From Hyphomicrobium_A sp964493785 (GTDB lineage Bacteria; Pseudomonadota; Alphaproteobacteria; Rhizobiales; Hyphomicrobiaceae), in the NCBI GenBank assembly GCA_964493785.1, contig CAZBPM010000009.1, forward strand, positions 62,001 through 126,000: a DNA stretch of 64,000 nt, in the 5' to 3' direction. The notes below the pieces were generated by a model. That model worked only from the letters and a program-made list of their open reading frames with translations. It ran no database searches and had not been told where the DNA came from. The position numbers and the translations under genes were made by a program. Below are positions 52,685-63,300 of this stretch, one piece after another (the first letter of the stretch is position 1; every line of letters begins with the position of its first letter).

Positions 52685-54382
52685 TTATTCCGCCTCTGAC
52701 GGAGCTTCGGTGCTCAAATCCTGCATTTCCAGGCGATGATGTCCCTGCTTGTGATGCATCTCGATCCCGAGCTCCTCGCCGATGCGGCCGATCCCGACGA
52801 CTGCCACATAAGCCGTGACGAGAATGACCGCGATCGAGACCGCGGCCTGCCAGAAGTATGGCCGCGCCCGGAGCACGCCCGCCGTCGATGTCATCTCCTT
52901 GGTGATGATGTATCCGCCCATGCTGCGACGGAACCATCCTGTCAGCTGCCCATCCTGTCCGATGTGCTTCGGGATACGCCGCCATCCGGCGAAGAAATCG
53001 CCGATGAAGCCGAGCATCGAGCGGAAGTCCGCAGTGAGCAGCCCGGTCTTGTCCTGGTAGATGACGTCCTCGCTGGCGAAGAAGCCGGGATTGGCCCGGC
53101 CGATCGCCTTGCCGGTGAGCTTTGCCGGCCGTCCGATCACGGGCGACGCGGCCGGGTTCGTCATAAGGTCCGCAACCGTCGTCGACGCGGCCGACGTTGA
53201 CGGGAAGCGTAGTCGTAGCGTGATGAGCGTACCAACGGCGAACGCGGCCGGCACATACAGCCACGCGCCCGAAATCGCCGTCACGATTGCCAGCAGCAGC
53301 GGTAGCGCCAGCACGCCCAGCTCCCATATGAACTGCCGCCACAGCGCGCCCGTATCGAGCCGCACGCGTTGCGCCGCCGCCTTGAGATCGTAGTCCGGAA
53401 ACGACTGCGCCTTCTCCCGCGCGATGTCCCCCAGGTGCGCAATGCGCATGCCTGTGAGCGGATGCGTGGAGTTCAGCTCGATCAGCCGCGCCCAAGGATT
53501 ATGCGCGTCGAACAGCATCGCCTCCGATGCCCGCTCGGGCTGCTGCAAGTCGCTCTCCGCTTCGAGCCCGGAATAGCGCGCATTCTTCACGTCGATGACG
53601 CCGAGGTGACGCGTGCCCTGCAACAGGCTCTGCGTCTGCTCCGTGTCCTCCACCTTGACGATGCCATAGGCGATCTTCACCAGGGCCGACGCCAGGTGCC
53701 GGCCTTCGACGCGCTCGGCTGAGAAGGAATCCGCCAGATACTCGCGCGTGCGGCTGAGATAATAGAGCAGATATATCCCGACATAATACATGACTAGCGC
53801 CGCGATACCGACCAGCGCCTGTCCGCCCTTGTTCTTGCCGCTGCCCGATTTGCTCGAGCGCATCGACGCCGCGTAGACCTGATAGAGGATCTGCACCAGC
53901 GTGCCCGCCGCCGTCATCACGATGAAATCGCGGTTGACGATATGACCCAGCTCATGGGCCACCACCGCGCGCTGCTCGTCCTCGTTGAGGAACTCGAAGA
54001 TTCCGTCCGTCACCACGATGCGCGCATTGGATCGCAGCAGGCCGTAGGTGAACGCCGTCGGGTTGCGATCCGGAATGAGGCCGATGCTCGGCGCGGTGAA
54101 ATTGTACTGCTGCGCCACCTCGTGGATCAGCTGGTGCACGCCCGGAAACCGCGCCTTCACCTCCGCATCGTCGAGGAACTGCAACTTGTTGAACCAGCGC
54201 AGCGAGAAATCGCTGAGCCAGGGGCTGATCAGGAAGATCACGCCGTTGATGATGATGGTCAGCGTGATGGCGAACCCGAGATCGACGTTCTCGGTGAAAA
54301 CGAGCGCGGCGAGGATCACGCCGCACACCATGCCGAAGATCAGCCCGACGGTAACGAGCGAAGCAAAGAACAGACGGGCCAT
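52685..54382 (-). CDS. M48-family membrane metalloprotease
   Basis: I chose the ATG at 54382 (MARLFFASLVTVGLIFGMV), with GGAGGGGAC upstream. 565 residues. Two N-terminal helices, then the peptidase domain with the zinc motif AVVAHELGHIVNRD and the distal Glu in TREYLADSFSAERV. Two further helices lie near residues 160-190 and 320-360; a C-terminal region ends in another helix (AVSIAVILVTAYVAVVG) and a soluble His-rich tail. HtpX-like proteases degrade damaged membrane proteins; this one is nearly twice the length of HtpX because of the C-terminal extension. Monocistronic. Confidence 0.93.
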   Translation of the reverse strand: MARLFFASLVTVGLIFGMVCGVILAALVFTENVDLGFAITLTIIINGVIFLISPWLSDFSLRWFNKLQFLDDAEVKARFPGVHQLIHEVAQQYNFTAPSIGLIPDRNPTAFTYGLLRSNARIVVTDGIFEFLNEDEQRAVVAHELGHIVNRDFIVMTAAGTLVQILYQVYAASMRSSKSGSGKNKGGQALVGIAALVMYYVGIYLLYYLSRTREYLADSFSAERVEGRHLASALVKIAYGIVKVEDTEQTQSLLQGTRHLGVIDVKNARYSGLEAESDLQQPERASEAMLFDAHNPWARLIELNSTHPLTGMRIAHLGDIAREKAQSFPDYDLKAAAQRVRLDTGALWRQFIWELGVLALPLLLAIVTAISGAWLYVPAAFAVGTLITLRLRFPSTSAASTTVADLMTNPAASPVIGRPAKLTGKAIGRANPGFFASEDVIYQDKTGLLTADFRSMLGFIGDFFAGWRRIPKHIGQDGQLTGWFRRSMGGYIITKEMTSTAGVLRARPYFWQAAVSIAVILVTAYVAVVGIGRIGEELGIEMHHKQGHHRLEMQDLSTEAPSEAE

Positions 54383-54702
54383 CAGGTCCCCTCCAAGAGG
54401 CACGGCAGCGATGTCGGCGAGCCGACCCGTTTCAAATCGGCGCCAACCTAAGGCTGTTCATCAGCCGCGCATAGCGGAGGGCGTGAGGAAGTCGGCGGGT
54501 GAGACAGGCGAGCAACGCAAGCCGCGGAAGACGCAAAACGGACTGCGCACAGCACCGGATATTGCGCCAACATTTTGTTCCGGCCCGGTTTTCCACAGCG
54601 CATTTTGAGCCGCTGCAACGCTCGAAATAATTCGAATCCTAACTACGCTGCCCAGGCCGCGTTCTGCGCATGCCGGCCGCGGCGAAACGCATGGAGGGTC
54701 AC

Positions 54703-54900
54703 ATGGCATTTGTCACAGGCGACGTCGTGCCTGTCTCGGGGGAAGAGCTGCCTTTCAAGGTCATCTTCAAGCAGGGCGAAACCGTCCTGACGGAATGGCT
54801 CGTTGAATCGAAGGAAGATGGAGAGCTTCAGATCGTCGAGACCTTGAAGAGCCTTATCGACGACGAGGAAGACGAGGAAGACGACGACGACGATCAATGA
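54703..54900 (+). CDS. Small acidic hypothetical protein, 65 aa
   Basis: I chose the ATG at 54703 (MAFVTGDVVPVSGEELPFK), because GGAGGG lies directly upstream inside an earlier in-frame ATG. A compact beta-type start (FKVIFKQGETVLTEWLVES) leads to a helix (LQIVETLKSLID) and a tail of almost only Asp and Glu. Cytoplasmic by appearance. I recognise no family. An inverted repeat (TCGAA, ATAA, TTCGA; 54622-54635) lies upstream and may be a regulatory site. Confidence 0.7.
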   Translation: MAFVTGDVVPVSGEELPFKVIFKQGETVLTEWLVESKEDGELQIVETLKSLIDDEEDEEDDDDDQ

Positions 54901-55045
54901 AGCCGGGCAGCCTCATAAGCCCACTTCAGCCCGGTCGCTGGCGGACTTGAGCAGCCCGCCAGCCACCTCCCAGCCTGTGGATAACTTTGTTTGCCGTAAA
55001 CGCCTGGGGCTTGTTTAGGGAACAAAGATAGAACATAATGGGTTC

Positions 55046-56170
55046 ATGAGCTTCAGCTTCCTCCATACAGCCGACTGGCAGCTCGGCAAGCGGTTCGGCT
55101 CTTTTCCGGACGACAAGCCTGCCGTGCTGCGGGACCAGCGGTTCCAGGCCGTGGATAGGCTCGCCCGGGCAGCCATCGCGGGCGGTTGCTCCGCAGTGCT
55201 GGTCGCCGGGGACGTCTTCGACGCCGAGACGGTTCCGGGGGCGTTGACTGGACGCCTGCTGGCACAGCTCAGGGCGTATCCACAACTTGGCTGGCATCTG
55301 CTTCCTGGCAATCATGACCCGGCGCGCGCCGGCGGGGTTTGGAGCGCTGTCGCCGCCGGCGGACTGCCGCAGAACGTCTACCTCCATCTCGAGTCGCGGA
55401 AGGCCGAGATTGCTCCTGGCGTCGTGTTGCTCCCCGCGCCGCTCGCTTCCAAGCGCACCGAGACGGATCCTACGCAGTGGTGGGATGACTACGCTGCTGA
55501 AGGCAGCGTGCGCATCGGTCTCGCGCACGGATCGGTGCAGGGCTTCGGCAGCAACGGCGATGCCAACGTCCCCATCGATCCTGCGCGCGTGAAGTCGGCG
55601 CGCCTGTCCTACCTCGCGCTGGGTGACTGGCACGGGATGACCCGCATTTCCGATCGCGCATGGTACTCGGGCACGCCCGAGCCCGATGGCTTCCGCGACA
55701 ACGAGCCCGGCAACGCTCTCATCGTCCGGTTGGATGGAACGGCGCCGCCCGAGGTCGAGGTCGTGCGCACAGCCCACTTCACCTGGCAGCGCCGCGCTCT
55801 GGTCATCGGCGGTGCAAGCTCGCTCGATGCGCTCGAGGCCGATGTCGAAGGCATGGGGAGCGACGCAGGTCGCTGTCTGATGGCGCTGGACCTGTCGGGC
55901 GCCGCCCCTCTCGCCGAACTGGCGCGGATCGAGGAGCGGCTGCGTGCCATGTCGCTACGCCTGTTCCACCTTGCCTCCGACACGAGCGCCGTCAGCGCCT
56001 TCGCCGACGAGAGTGATCTTTCCTCGCTTGCTTCGCCGGTCCTCGCGGAGATCGCGCAGCGCCTCAAGCAGCGATCGGAAACGTCCGATGGCGACGCTGC
56101 GGTCGCGGCGCGCGCTCTACGCCGGCTCTTTGCACTGGCACGCCAGGCTGAAGCGGGAGTGAGAACATGA
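55046..56170 (+). CDS. SbcD/YhaO-like metallophosphoesterase (DNA repair exonuclease)
   Basis: 374 residues. Phosphoesterase motifs in order: HTADWQLG, AVLVAGDVFD, LLPGNHDPA, AHGSVQG and LALGDWHGM. The first motif has Gln where Mre11/SbcD has the DxH histidine; the others are standard. The C-terminal part contains a beta-rich cap region and a helical end. With the ATPase gene that overlaps its stop by four bases it should form a nuclease complex that trims or clears DNA ends. Promoter probably in the 145-base gap upstream. Confidence 0.9.
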   Translation: MSFSFLHTADWQLGKRFGSFPDDKPAVLRDQRFQAVDRLARAAIAGGCSAVLVAGDVFDAETVPGALTGRLLAQLRAYPQLGWHLLPGNHDPARAGGVWSAVAAGGLPQNVYLHLESRKAEIAPGVVLLPAPLASKRTETDPTQWWDDYAAEGSVRIGLAHGSVQGFGSNGDANVPIDPARVKSARLSYLALGDWHGMTRISDRAWYSGTPEPDGFRDNEPGNALIVRLDGTAPPEVEVVRTAHFTWQRRALVIGGASSLDALEADVEGMGSDAGRCLMALDLSGAAPLAELARIEERLRAMSLRLFHLASDTSAVSAFADESDLSSLASPVLAEIAQRLKQRSETSDGDAAVAARALRRLFALARQAEAGVRT

Positions 56171-58770
56171 AAATCCGCGCTATTCGCCTCCGCGAGGTCG
56201 GTCGTTTCACCGAGCCCGTCGCGCTGGAAGGATTGACGGGCGGGCTGGACGTGCTCGCCGGCCCCAACGAGTTCGGCAAGTCGACCATCCTGCGCGCGGT
56301 AAGAGCCGCGCTGTTCGAGCAGCACCGTTCCAAGCATCGCAAGTTGGAGGTGCTTCGGCCGTATGGCGGCGGTGCGCCGCTGATCGAGATCGATTTCGAC
56401 GCCGCCGGCGGCGAGTGGCGCATACGCAAGCAGTTTCTGTCGTCTCCGGGAGCCGAGCTGCGCGACCTGAGGACCGGCGGAGTGACGGCTCGCGGTGCTG
56501 ACGCCGAGGTGCGTCTTGCCGAGTTGCTGGGCGGCACCGGCCACCATGCATTGCTGTGCGTTGAGCAAGGCACCCCGCTCAGCGCCATGGCACCCATCGA
56601 GACTGGTGGCGCGACCTTCATGGCCGCCATCGAAAGCGAAGTCGAGAACGTTGCCGACGGCAGCGCGGCGCGCTTCGTCGCCGAGCGCATCAGGAGCGAG
56701 CTCGCGACATTGCTCACCAGCCATAGCTCTCCGCGCCCAACCGGCGCATTGAAGGCAGCGCTTGACGAGCGCGACAGCCTCGCCAGCCAGCTCGAAGAAG
56801 CTCGGGCGCGGACGGCGCGCGCGCAGTCGCGCCTGGACGAGCTTGAGCAGCTCCGCGCCACGCTGACGGCGCTGGCAGACGAAGCGGCAACGAGCGCCCG
56901 TGGCGAGGCTGACGCCGCCGCGCGGCGCGCATTCGATGAGGCACGCGAGGCGAGCCAGAAGTCGAAGACCGCTGCCGAAGCGGTCAAGGCGTGCGAGCGG
57001 CAGCTCGAAGCCGCCGAGAATGTTTTGAAGGCGCTCGATGATCGGCTCAGCCATCTGGCCGATCGCGAAGCCGCAGCGACGCAAGCCGAGCCACAATTGG
57101 CGCAGTGCGTCGCTCATGCTGCGACGTGCGCCGAGCGGACCAACGAAGCGCGCAAGGCGCACGACGCGGCGAAAGCGGTGCTCACCGGCTTGGAGCGCGA
57201 CAGACAAGCGCTCGTTCACGCCCAACGCCTCGAAGAGCTTACCGCACGCCTCGATGCGGCTCTGGCGGCCGATGCCGAGCGCGTCGAGATACTGGCGCTG
57301 CTGAATGATAACGGCGCCGAGGACAAGGTCGTCGACGCCGCGCGCCGCGAGATGGCGGCCATCGCGAGGATCGAGGCGCGCCTCACCGCCGCAGCGCCGC
57401 GCATCCAGCTTCAGTATGCGCCTGGCGCCGACGGCAGCATCATTGTCGACGGACGCCCGCTCGCTGATGGCGAGGTGCTGCATCCGACGCGGCCCGTGAC
57501 GCTGGAGATCCCCGGTGTCGGCAAGCTGACGATCGCACCCGGGCAGTCCGACGATGTCGCGCGTGAGGAGGCTGAGGTAGCCACACACCGGCGCAATCTT
57601 TCCGATCTGCTGCAGAGGTGCCAAGCAGCGTCGCTCGATGACGCCGAGCGTCTGCTCGCGGAGCGCCGGGATGCCGAGGCGCGGCTAAGCGACGCCACGG
57701 CGCGCCTGAAGGCAGCGGCTCGCGAAGGTCTCGCCAGCCTGCAACGCGCACATGCCCAGCTTTCTGCAATCGTCGCAACAGCCGGCGTGCTTCCGACGCC
57801 CGAGGAGCTTGAAGCTCAGGCGGGCGAAGCAGCGGAGGCATTGCACGTCGCCGAGGCAGAGCTCGCTGATGCTGTCGCAGCCGATCGCGTGGCGCGCGAG
57901 GATCTGGCGACCCTTCGCGCGCGCTCGGCCGGATACGCCGATGACATTGCCAGGCTGGCGGCACAGCTCGGCGCGCCGGAGGTCCGCGAGGCTACACGGG
58001 CGCAGAAGGCCGCGGCTGTCGAAGCCGCCAGCGCGGCGCTCAACGCCGCGATCCGAGAAGCGGGAGCCTGGCGCGACAAAGCTCCCGACGATGATCGCCT
58101 CGCGCAGCTGAAGCACAACGCCGAGACTGCCGAGGCCGCGCGCCAGAAGGCGCAGCGCGACCTCGAGACCTTGCGCCAGCGCGAGGCCGGTCTTCTCGGC
58201 GAGCTGCGGACCGACCAATCCGACGACGTCGCCACCCGTCAGGACGAGCTTCGCGATCTCCACGCCAGAGCCGAGGAGCGCTGCCGCGTATTGCAGCAGG
58301 ACGCCGCCGCTCTGCAGCTTCTCGCTCAGGAGCTCGATGCCGCGGCGACGCGCACCAAAGACCGCTTCGTCCTGCCCGTCGTGGCCCGCCTCGCGCCGTA
58401 TCTGCAACTCATGTTGCCGCAGTCGAAGCTGGTGCTCGGAGAGGACCTGGCTCCAGCAGCGCTCGAGCGCGGCAACGCGCGCGAGGATTTCGCGCGGCTC
58501 AGCGGTGGCACGCAGGAGCAGCTTGGCCTTCTCGTGCGTCTTGCATTCGCCCGGCTCCTCGCGGAAACCGGCAGCCCTGCGCCTCTCATCATCGATGATG
58601 CCGTGGTCAACACCGACGACGAGCGGCTGGCGCGCCTCTTCCAGACGTTGCGCCACGCCGCACAGAGCCATCAGGTCTTGGTGCTCACCTGCCGCCAGCG
58701 CGATTTCGAGGCGCTGGGTGGCCATCGCATCGCCCTAGGCGATTGGAGGGATGTCCGCGCGGCCGCCTGA
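56167..58770 (+). CDS. SbcC/YhaN-like AAA+ ATPase with beta insert instead of zinc hook
   Basis: 867 residues. N-terminal ATPase half: IRAIRLREVGRFTEP, Walker A GPNEFGKST. C-terminal half: signature RLSGGTQEQLGLLVRLAF, Walker B PLIIDDAVVNTDDERL, and LTCRQRDFEALG. Between them are long Ala/Glu/Arg-rich coiled coils. No CxxC zinc-hook motif occurs. At the mid-point, about residues 414-460, lies a compact stretch rich in beta and Gly/Pro (QLQYAPGADGSIIVDGRPL and TLEIPGVGKLTIAPGQSDD). It works with the SbcD-like partner encoded directly upstream. It is more like YhaN than like E. coli SbcC. Confidence 0.92.
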   Translation: MKIRAIRLREVGRFTEPVALEGLTGGLDVLAGPNEFGKSTILRAVRAALFEQHRSKHRKLEVLRPYGGGAPLIEIDFDAAGGEWRIRKQFLSSPGAELRDLRTGGVTARGADAEVRLAELLGGTGHHALLCVEQGTPLSAMAPIETGGATFMAAIESEVENVADGSAARFVAERIRSELATLLTSHSSPRPTGALKAALDERDSLASQLEEARARTARAQSRLDELEQLRATLTALADEAATSARGEADAAARRAFDEAREASQKSKTAAEAVKACERQLEAAENVLKALDDRLSHLADREAAATQAEPQLAQCVAHAATCAERTNEARKAHDAAKAVLTGLERDRQALVHAQRLEELTARLDAALAADAERVEILALLNDNGAEDKVVDAARREMAAIARIEARLTAAAPRIQLQYAPGADGSIIVDGRPLADGEVLHPTRPVTLEIPGVGKLTIAPGQSDDVAREEAEVATHRRNLSDLLQRCQAASLDDAERLLAERRDAEARLSDATARLKAAAREGLASLQRAHAQLSAIVATAGVLPTPEELEAQAGEAAEALHVAEAELADAVAADRVAREDLATLRARSAGYADDIARLAAQLGAPEVREATRAQKAAAVEAASAALNAAIREAGAWRDKAPDDDRLAQLKHNAETAEAARQKAQRDLETLRQREAGLLGELRTDQSDDVATRQDELRDLHARAEERCRVLQQDAAALQLLAQELDAAATRTKDRFVLPVVARLAPYLQLMLPQSKLVLGEDLAPAALERGNAREDFARLSGGTQEQLGLLVRLAFARLLAETGSPAPLIIDDAVVNTDDERLARLFQTLRHAAQSHQVLVLTCRQRDFEALGGHRIALGDWRDVRAAA

Positions 58771-58820
58771 ACGTCGACCGGCGCCGGCATGTTCGGCCCA
58801 GCCCGTCGCACGACTCATGC

Positions 58821-58867
58821 AATAAAAAAAGCAGCCCGGATCGCGCGTCGCGCGAGCCGAGGCTGCT
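58821..58867 (-). terminator. Terminator of the bactofilin gene, possibly bidirectional
   Basis: AGCAGCC (58830-58836) and GGCTGCT (58861-58867) form the base of a hairpin with further GC-rich pairing inside. On the minus strand it is followed by seven T (the A run at 58824-58830). It lies between the convergent ATPase gene and the bactofilin gene. Confidence 0.75.
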
Positions 58868-58935
58868 ATTTTCCGTCCCGGATGTCGTCCCTGGATTGCG
58901 GACGGCTTGGCTAGCCGCGCAGCAACGCCAGTGGC

Positions 58936-59424
58936 TTACAGGCCGGTGCCGTGGAGCGAAGGAATATCCGGCTTCGCCTCGGCGGTCGGGTCATCCGACC
59001 TGCGCGATTTGCCCTCGAAGAAAGCGCCCTGCTCTATAGCGAGCGCCTGATGGAAGATGTCGCCCTCGACGTGGCTGGAGGACTGCAGCATCACGCGCTT
59101 GCCGCGCACCGACCCCATCACGTGGCCGCGCACGACGATCTCTTCGGCGACGATGCCGCCGGTGATGCGAGCCTTCTCGCCGATCACGACATAGGTGCCG
59201 TGGATGTCGCCCTGCACTTCGCCGTCGATCTGCACCTCGCCCTTGGAGACGAGATTTCCGTGGATCGTGAGGTCGGGACCGATAACAGACGGAGCATTGC
59301 GCTCAGCGGAGCGCGCCAGACCCAGCGAGCGGGCGCCGGGTGCGGGCGGCGTAGTTGCCGCAGGCGGGAAGCTCGGGTTGATCTTCGGCGGTTCCGTCTC
59401 GGATCTCTTGAAATTCGGCAACAT
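58936..59424 (-). CDS. Bactofilin (polymer-forming cytoskeletal protein)
   Basis: I chose the ATG at 59424 (MLPNFKRSETEPPKINPSF) with AGAGGTG upstream. 162 residues with unstructured N- and C-terminal ends around a bactofilin core: SVIGPDLTIHGNLVSKGEVQIDGEVQGDIHGTYVVIGEKARITG, then GHVMGSVRGKRVMLQSSSHVEGDIFHQALAIEQGAFFEG, the right-handed beta-helix repeats typical of the family. It polymerises without nucleotide and organises cell-shape or wall enzymes. No partner peptidase gene is adjacent. Confidence 0.95.
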   Translation of the reverse strand: MLPNFKRSETEPPKINPSFPPAATTPPAPGARSLGLARSAERNAPSVIGPDLTIHGNLVSKGEVQIDGEVQGDIHGTYVVIGEKARITGGIVAEEIVVRGHVMGSVRGKRVMLQSSSHVEGDIFHQALAIEQGAFFEGKSRRSDDPTAEAKPDIPSLHGTGL

Positions 59425-59609
59425 AAGCGGGCACCTCTGCTCTGACGCAACGATCGCAACGGTAGGCTTAGCCAAGTCTTGGGGATCAATTGCGGCCTGA
59501 TGCCGAGAAATCCCCCCCTCCAGGCATCTAAGCACACATCGGCCTATGGGTCATGGCCCGTTAGGCCGCGGTCGGCACAAAATCTGTGCATCGTAACCGG
59601 CTCGCCCGC

Positions 59610-60080
59610 TTAACCTTTCATCGAATGCACTGCCTCAAGCACGGCGTCCGCATGTCCGGCCACTTTCACTTTCCGCCAGCTCTTTGCGATCTTGCCTGAC
59701 GGAGCTATCAGGAATGTGGCGCGCTCGATGCCCATGAACTTGCGTCCGTACATCGATTTCTCGACCCACACCCCATACGCCTCGGCCACGCGGTGGTCTT
59801 CGTCGGAGAGTAGCCGCACCTCGAGCCCGTGCTTGTCCCGGAACTTGGCGTGGCTGGCTGCGCTGTCGGGAGAAATTCCCAGCAACGTCGCCTTCGCGCG
59901 CTTGAACTCAGGGGCGAGGCAGGTGAAGTCCTTCGCCTCCACCGTGCAGCCTTCGGTGTCGTCCTTCGGATAGAAATAAACGACGACCGGCTTACCGCGC
60001 AGCGCCGAGAGCTGGACCGTCTTGCCGTCGGCATCGCTCAGCGAAAAGTCGGGTGCCGTCTGTCCCTCTTCGATGGTCAC
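59610..60080 (-). CDS. bcp: Thioredoxin-dependent thiol peroxidase (BCP/PrxQ family peroxiredoxin)
   Basis: I chose the GTG at 60080 (V/M-TIEEGQTAPDFSLSD), preceded by AAAGG at good distance and matching the start of homologues; a GTG at 60116 would add 12 basic residues. 156 residues. The active site is YFYPKDDTEGCTVEAKDF with the peroxidatic Cys. The position five residues further, Cys in the E. coli enzyme, is Lys; another Cys follows at plus nine. GKPVVVYFYPKDDTEG and MGIERATFLIAPSGKI are family-typical. It reduces peroxides using thioredoxin. Monocistronic. Confidence 0.93.
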   Translation of the reverse strand: MTIEEGQTAPDFSLSDADGKTVQLSALRGKPVVVYFYPKDDTEGCTVEAKDFTCLAPEFKRAKATLLGISPDSAASHAKFRDKHGLEVRLLSDEDHRVAEAYGVWVEKSMYGRKFMGIERATFLIAPSGKIAKSWRKVKVAGHADAVLEAVHSMKG

Positions 60081-60353
60081 TGGAATGCCTTTCTTTTGTC
60101 GCTTTTTCCCATGCACGTGAACTCACATCGCACGACGACAAAGCCCGCTTTGCCTGAGGCTTAGCGGTGCATACGAGGCCGCGCAAGGCGGCCTTTTGCA
60201 ATCGGGAGCGGCCTGCTATCGGGAGCGGCGGCGCATCGGGGCCGGCACGGGGGCCGGGTGGTGGGGCGCGATAGCGTCGTCTGCGGGGTTGTTAGCCACG
60301 CACTTCGTTGTTTGCGTCGGGGCATCAGCCCCGAAATTGTCTAGGGGCCGGAC

Positions 60354-63300
60354 TTGCAGACGACCGGAAGACCAAAAACACAACCCGGCTACGCACCGCG
60401 GGGCGGCGGCGAGCAGCCGGGCCAGGGCAAGAACCTCAAGCGCACCGTGACGACCGCCGCGGTCGCCTGCGATCGCGTGCTGCACGGCGTTGGTCGCTCC
60501 GTCTTCATCCTCGCTCCGTTCGTAATGCTGGCCGTGCTCGTCGCTGGCTTGGGCTATGTGCGCCTGCGCCACGGACCTATATCGCTCGCGTTCCTTGTCG
60601 AGCCGATCGAGCAGGGTATCAACGCCGAGCTGGCCGGCAACAAGGTGCGCATCGACGACGCCATCGTCAGCCTTTCCGAAACCGGTGGGTTGGAATTCCG
60701 TCTCAGCAATGTCCGCGTGCAGGAGCCAGACGGCGACGTTGTCGCGTCCGCGCCTTCGGCGGCAGTCGAGCTCGATACGTCAGCGCTGTGGTCGTTGCGC
60801 GTCGTGCCGGCGCGCATCGAGCTGATCGAGCCGCGGCTATTCCTCTTCTATTCCGAGCGCGGCGGGCTAGCGATGAGCTTCTCCAAGCCCGTCGTAAGCG
60901 ACGAAACCGAACCGGGTTCCACGCCCGCGCCGGTTGCACCCGCGCCGACACCCGCGACTAGACCAGCCCCAGCGGCTCCTGCCGTCGAGGCTGCCGGCCC
61001 GTTGAAGCGCATCGATCTCGCGCGCATTCTGACGGATACGTCCTCTCGCGCCCGCCAGGGGCTCGACGCAACGTCGTACCTGCGCGAGTTCGGCCTGCGT
61101 AACGCCACTGTCCTGCTGGACTACGCCGGACGCAGATCCGAATGGCGCGTACCGTCTCTCACGATCGGCCTGACGCACGGCCGCACGCGCAGCGTCATCA
61201 CCGGGCAGGCGAGCATCACCACTGCCGGCGGCAAGCCGTGGCAGGTGACTTTCGAAACGGATGAATCGGAGAGCAGCAGGACACTGGCTCTCAAGACATC
61301 GGTAGCCAATCTTATCCCTCGCACCATCGCCGGCACGGTCCCCGAACTCAGCCTGCTCCAGGCGCTCGACCTTCCCGTCGACGGACAGGCGACCATGGAA
61401 CTGACGAGCGACGGCGACGTGCGCGCCGCGACGCTATCCATCGGGCTCGGACATGGCAGCTTGCGCCTCCCGGCATTGCCCGAGGCACCGCTCGAGGTCG
61501 ACGGCGGCTCGATCAAACTGGCCTACGACGGCGTGGCCGAGAGTCTGACGCTCGCACCCTCGACGATGAGCTGGCGGGGAAGCCGGGTCACCATCTCGGG
61601 CATGGCGAAGGCCAATGACCCCGACGCCGACCATCCGACCTGGAGCTATCAGCTGGCGTCCAGCGATGGTTCATTTGACGCCGAGGAGTTCCGGACGACG
61701 CCGATCAAGCTCCAGGAATGGCGCGCGAACGGCACCATCACGCCTCACCGCGGCTCTGTCGAACTGGCCGAGTTCAAGCTGCTCGCGGGCGGTGCCCAGA
61801 TCGACATGACCGGCAGCCTCGTGGCAGGCGCTGAGCCCGCCAGCACGCGACTGGAAGGCACGCTCGGCCCTATGTCGCTCAATACCCTCAAGGCGCTGTG
61901 GCCGAAGGCGATCGCCCCCGGTGCGCGCGACTGGGTCGGCGAGCGCGTCGACCGCGCTTCGCTTCTCGGTGGCAAGTTCCGCTTCGCGAGCGGCAACGAG
62001 ATGTCTTCGGCCATCAGCGTCGGCTCCGAAGAGCATCAGCTGTCGTTGCTGCTCGACGCCGCCGACATCGAGATGCGCGTAATCGATGACCTGCCGCCGA
62101 TCGCCGTGCCGCATGCCACCACACGCGTCGAGAACGACGCTCTCGAGATCGTCATTCCTCAGGCGGGCATTATCCTGGCGCCCGACCGTACGCTGCCCTT
62201 GGCCGAGGGACGCTTCACCGCGGTCGACATCATGAGCGAGGTCCCGACAGGCGAGGTCGTGTTCACTTCGCAGTCTGGCCTCGGCGCCGTAATGGACCTG
62301 ATCGGCCATGCGCGGCCGGCATTCCTCGAAGAGACCGGCCTTCCGCGCGACGGGATCGACGGCAAGGTCGATGCGAAGTTCAAGATCAGCCTTCCGCTGC
62401 TCGCCGACCTGCCCGACGGCTCGGTCCGCATAGAAGGCAAAGGCCGCCTCACTGATGGTCGCGTCAAGCAGATCGCGGGCAGCTACCAGGTACAGAGCGC
62501 CAGCGTCGATTTTGACGTCACCGAGAAGGCTGCCGGCGCGAGCGGCCAGATGCTCATCAACGGCGTTCTCGCCAAGCTGAACTGGCAGCGCATTTTTGAC
62601 GCGCCGGTCGACAAGCAGCCCCCGCTTCGCATCACGGCAACGCTCGACAACACCGATCGCAATCAGCTTGGGCTCGATATCAATCACATCGTGCAGGGCG
62701 TGGTCCCGATCGAATTGACGATCGAGAACGACGAGACCAACGGTTCGATCGTCCGCCTGCACGGCGATCTCACCAATGCCGATCTCCTGTTCGAGGGCGT
62801 CGCGTGGCGCAAGCCGCCGGGCCGCGCGGCAACCGTTCAATGCGATATCGTCAAAGGCAAAACCTACAAGACCGAGCTGCAGAACTTTAAAGTCTCCGGC
62901 GACGATATCGCCATCGACGGGTGGGCGGCCATCGGCGCCGACAATCGCATGCGCGAGTTCTCGTTCCCCGACTTCTCCATCAATGTCGTGTCGCGCATGG
63001 AGGTGAAGGGTACGCTCGGCACCAACGACGTCTGGAAGATCAGCGCCCGCGGCGCGACGTTCGATGGGCGCGACTTCTTCCGTTCCCTTTTCTCGCTGGG
63101 CCAGCTTTCCGACCGGGCGCCGAAGGCGAAGGACTCCGGTGGCGGCATGGACATCGAGGCCGAGATCGGCACCGTGATCGGTCACCACGAGGTCTCGCTG
63201 CGCAACGTGAAGATGAAAGTGTCAAAGCGCGGCGACAAGCTCGTCGGCTTGGACGTTCGCTCCACGCTCGACGGCGGCCAGCCGCTAGCCGTCGCGTTGC

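Noticed and set aside
55609..57624. Long minus-strand open frame opposite the SbcDC-like genes
   Set aside because: Low-complexity translation with no motif; the plus strand carries complete phosphoesterase and ATPase motifs.
61671..63188. Long minus-strand open frame opposite the AsmA-like gene
   Set aside because: Shadow of the plus-strand coding sequence, rich in Asp/Arg/Val/Ala with no recognisable fold.
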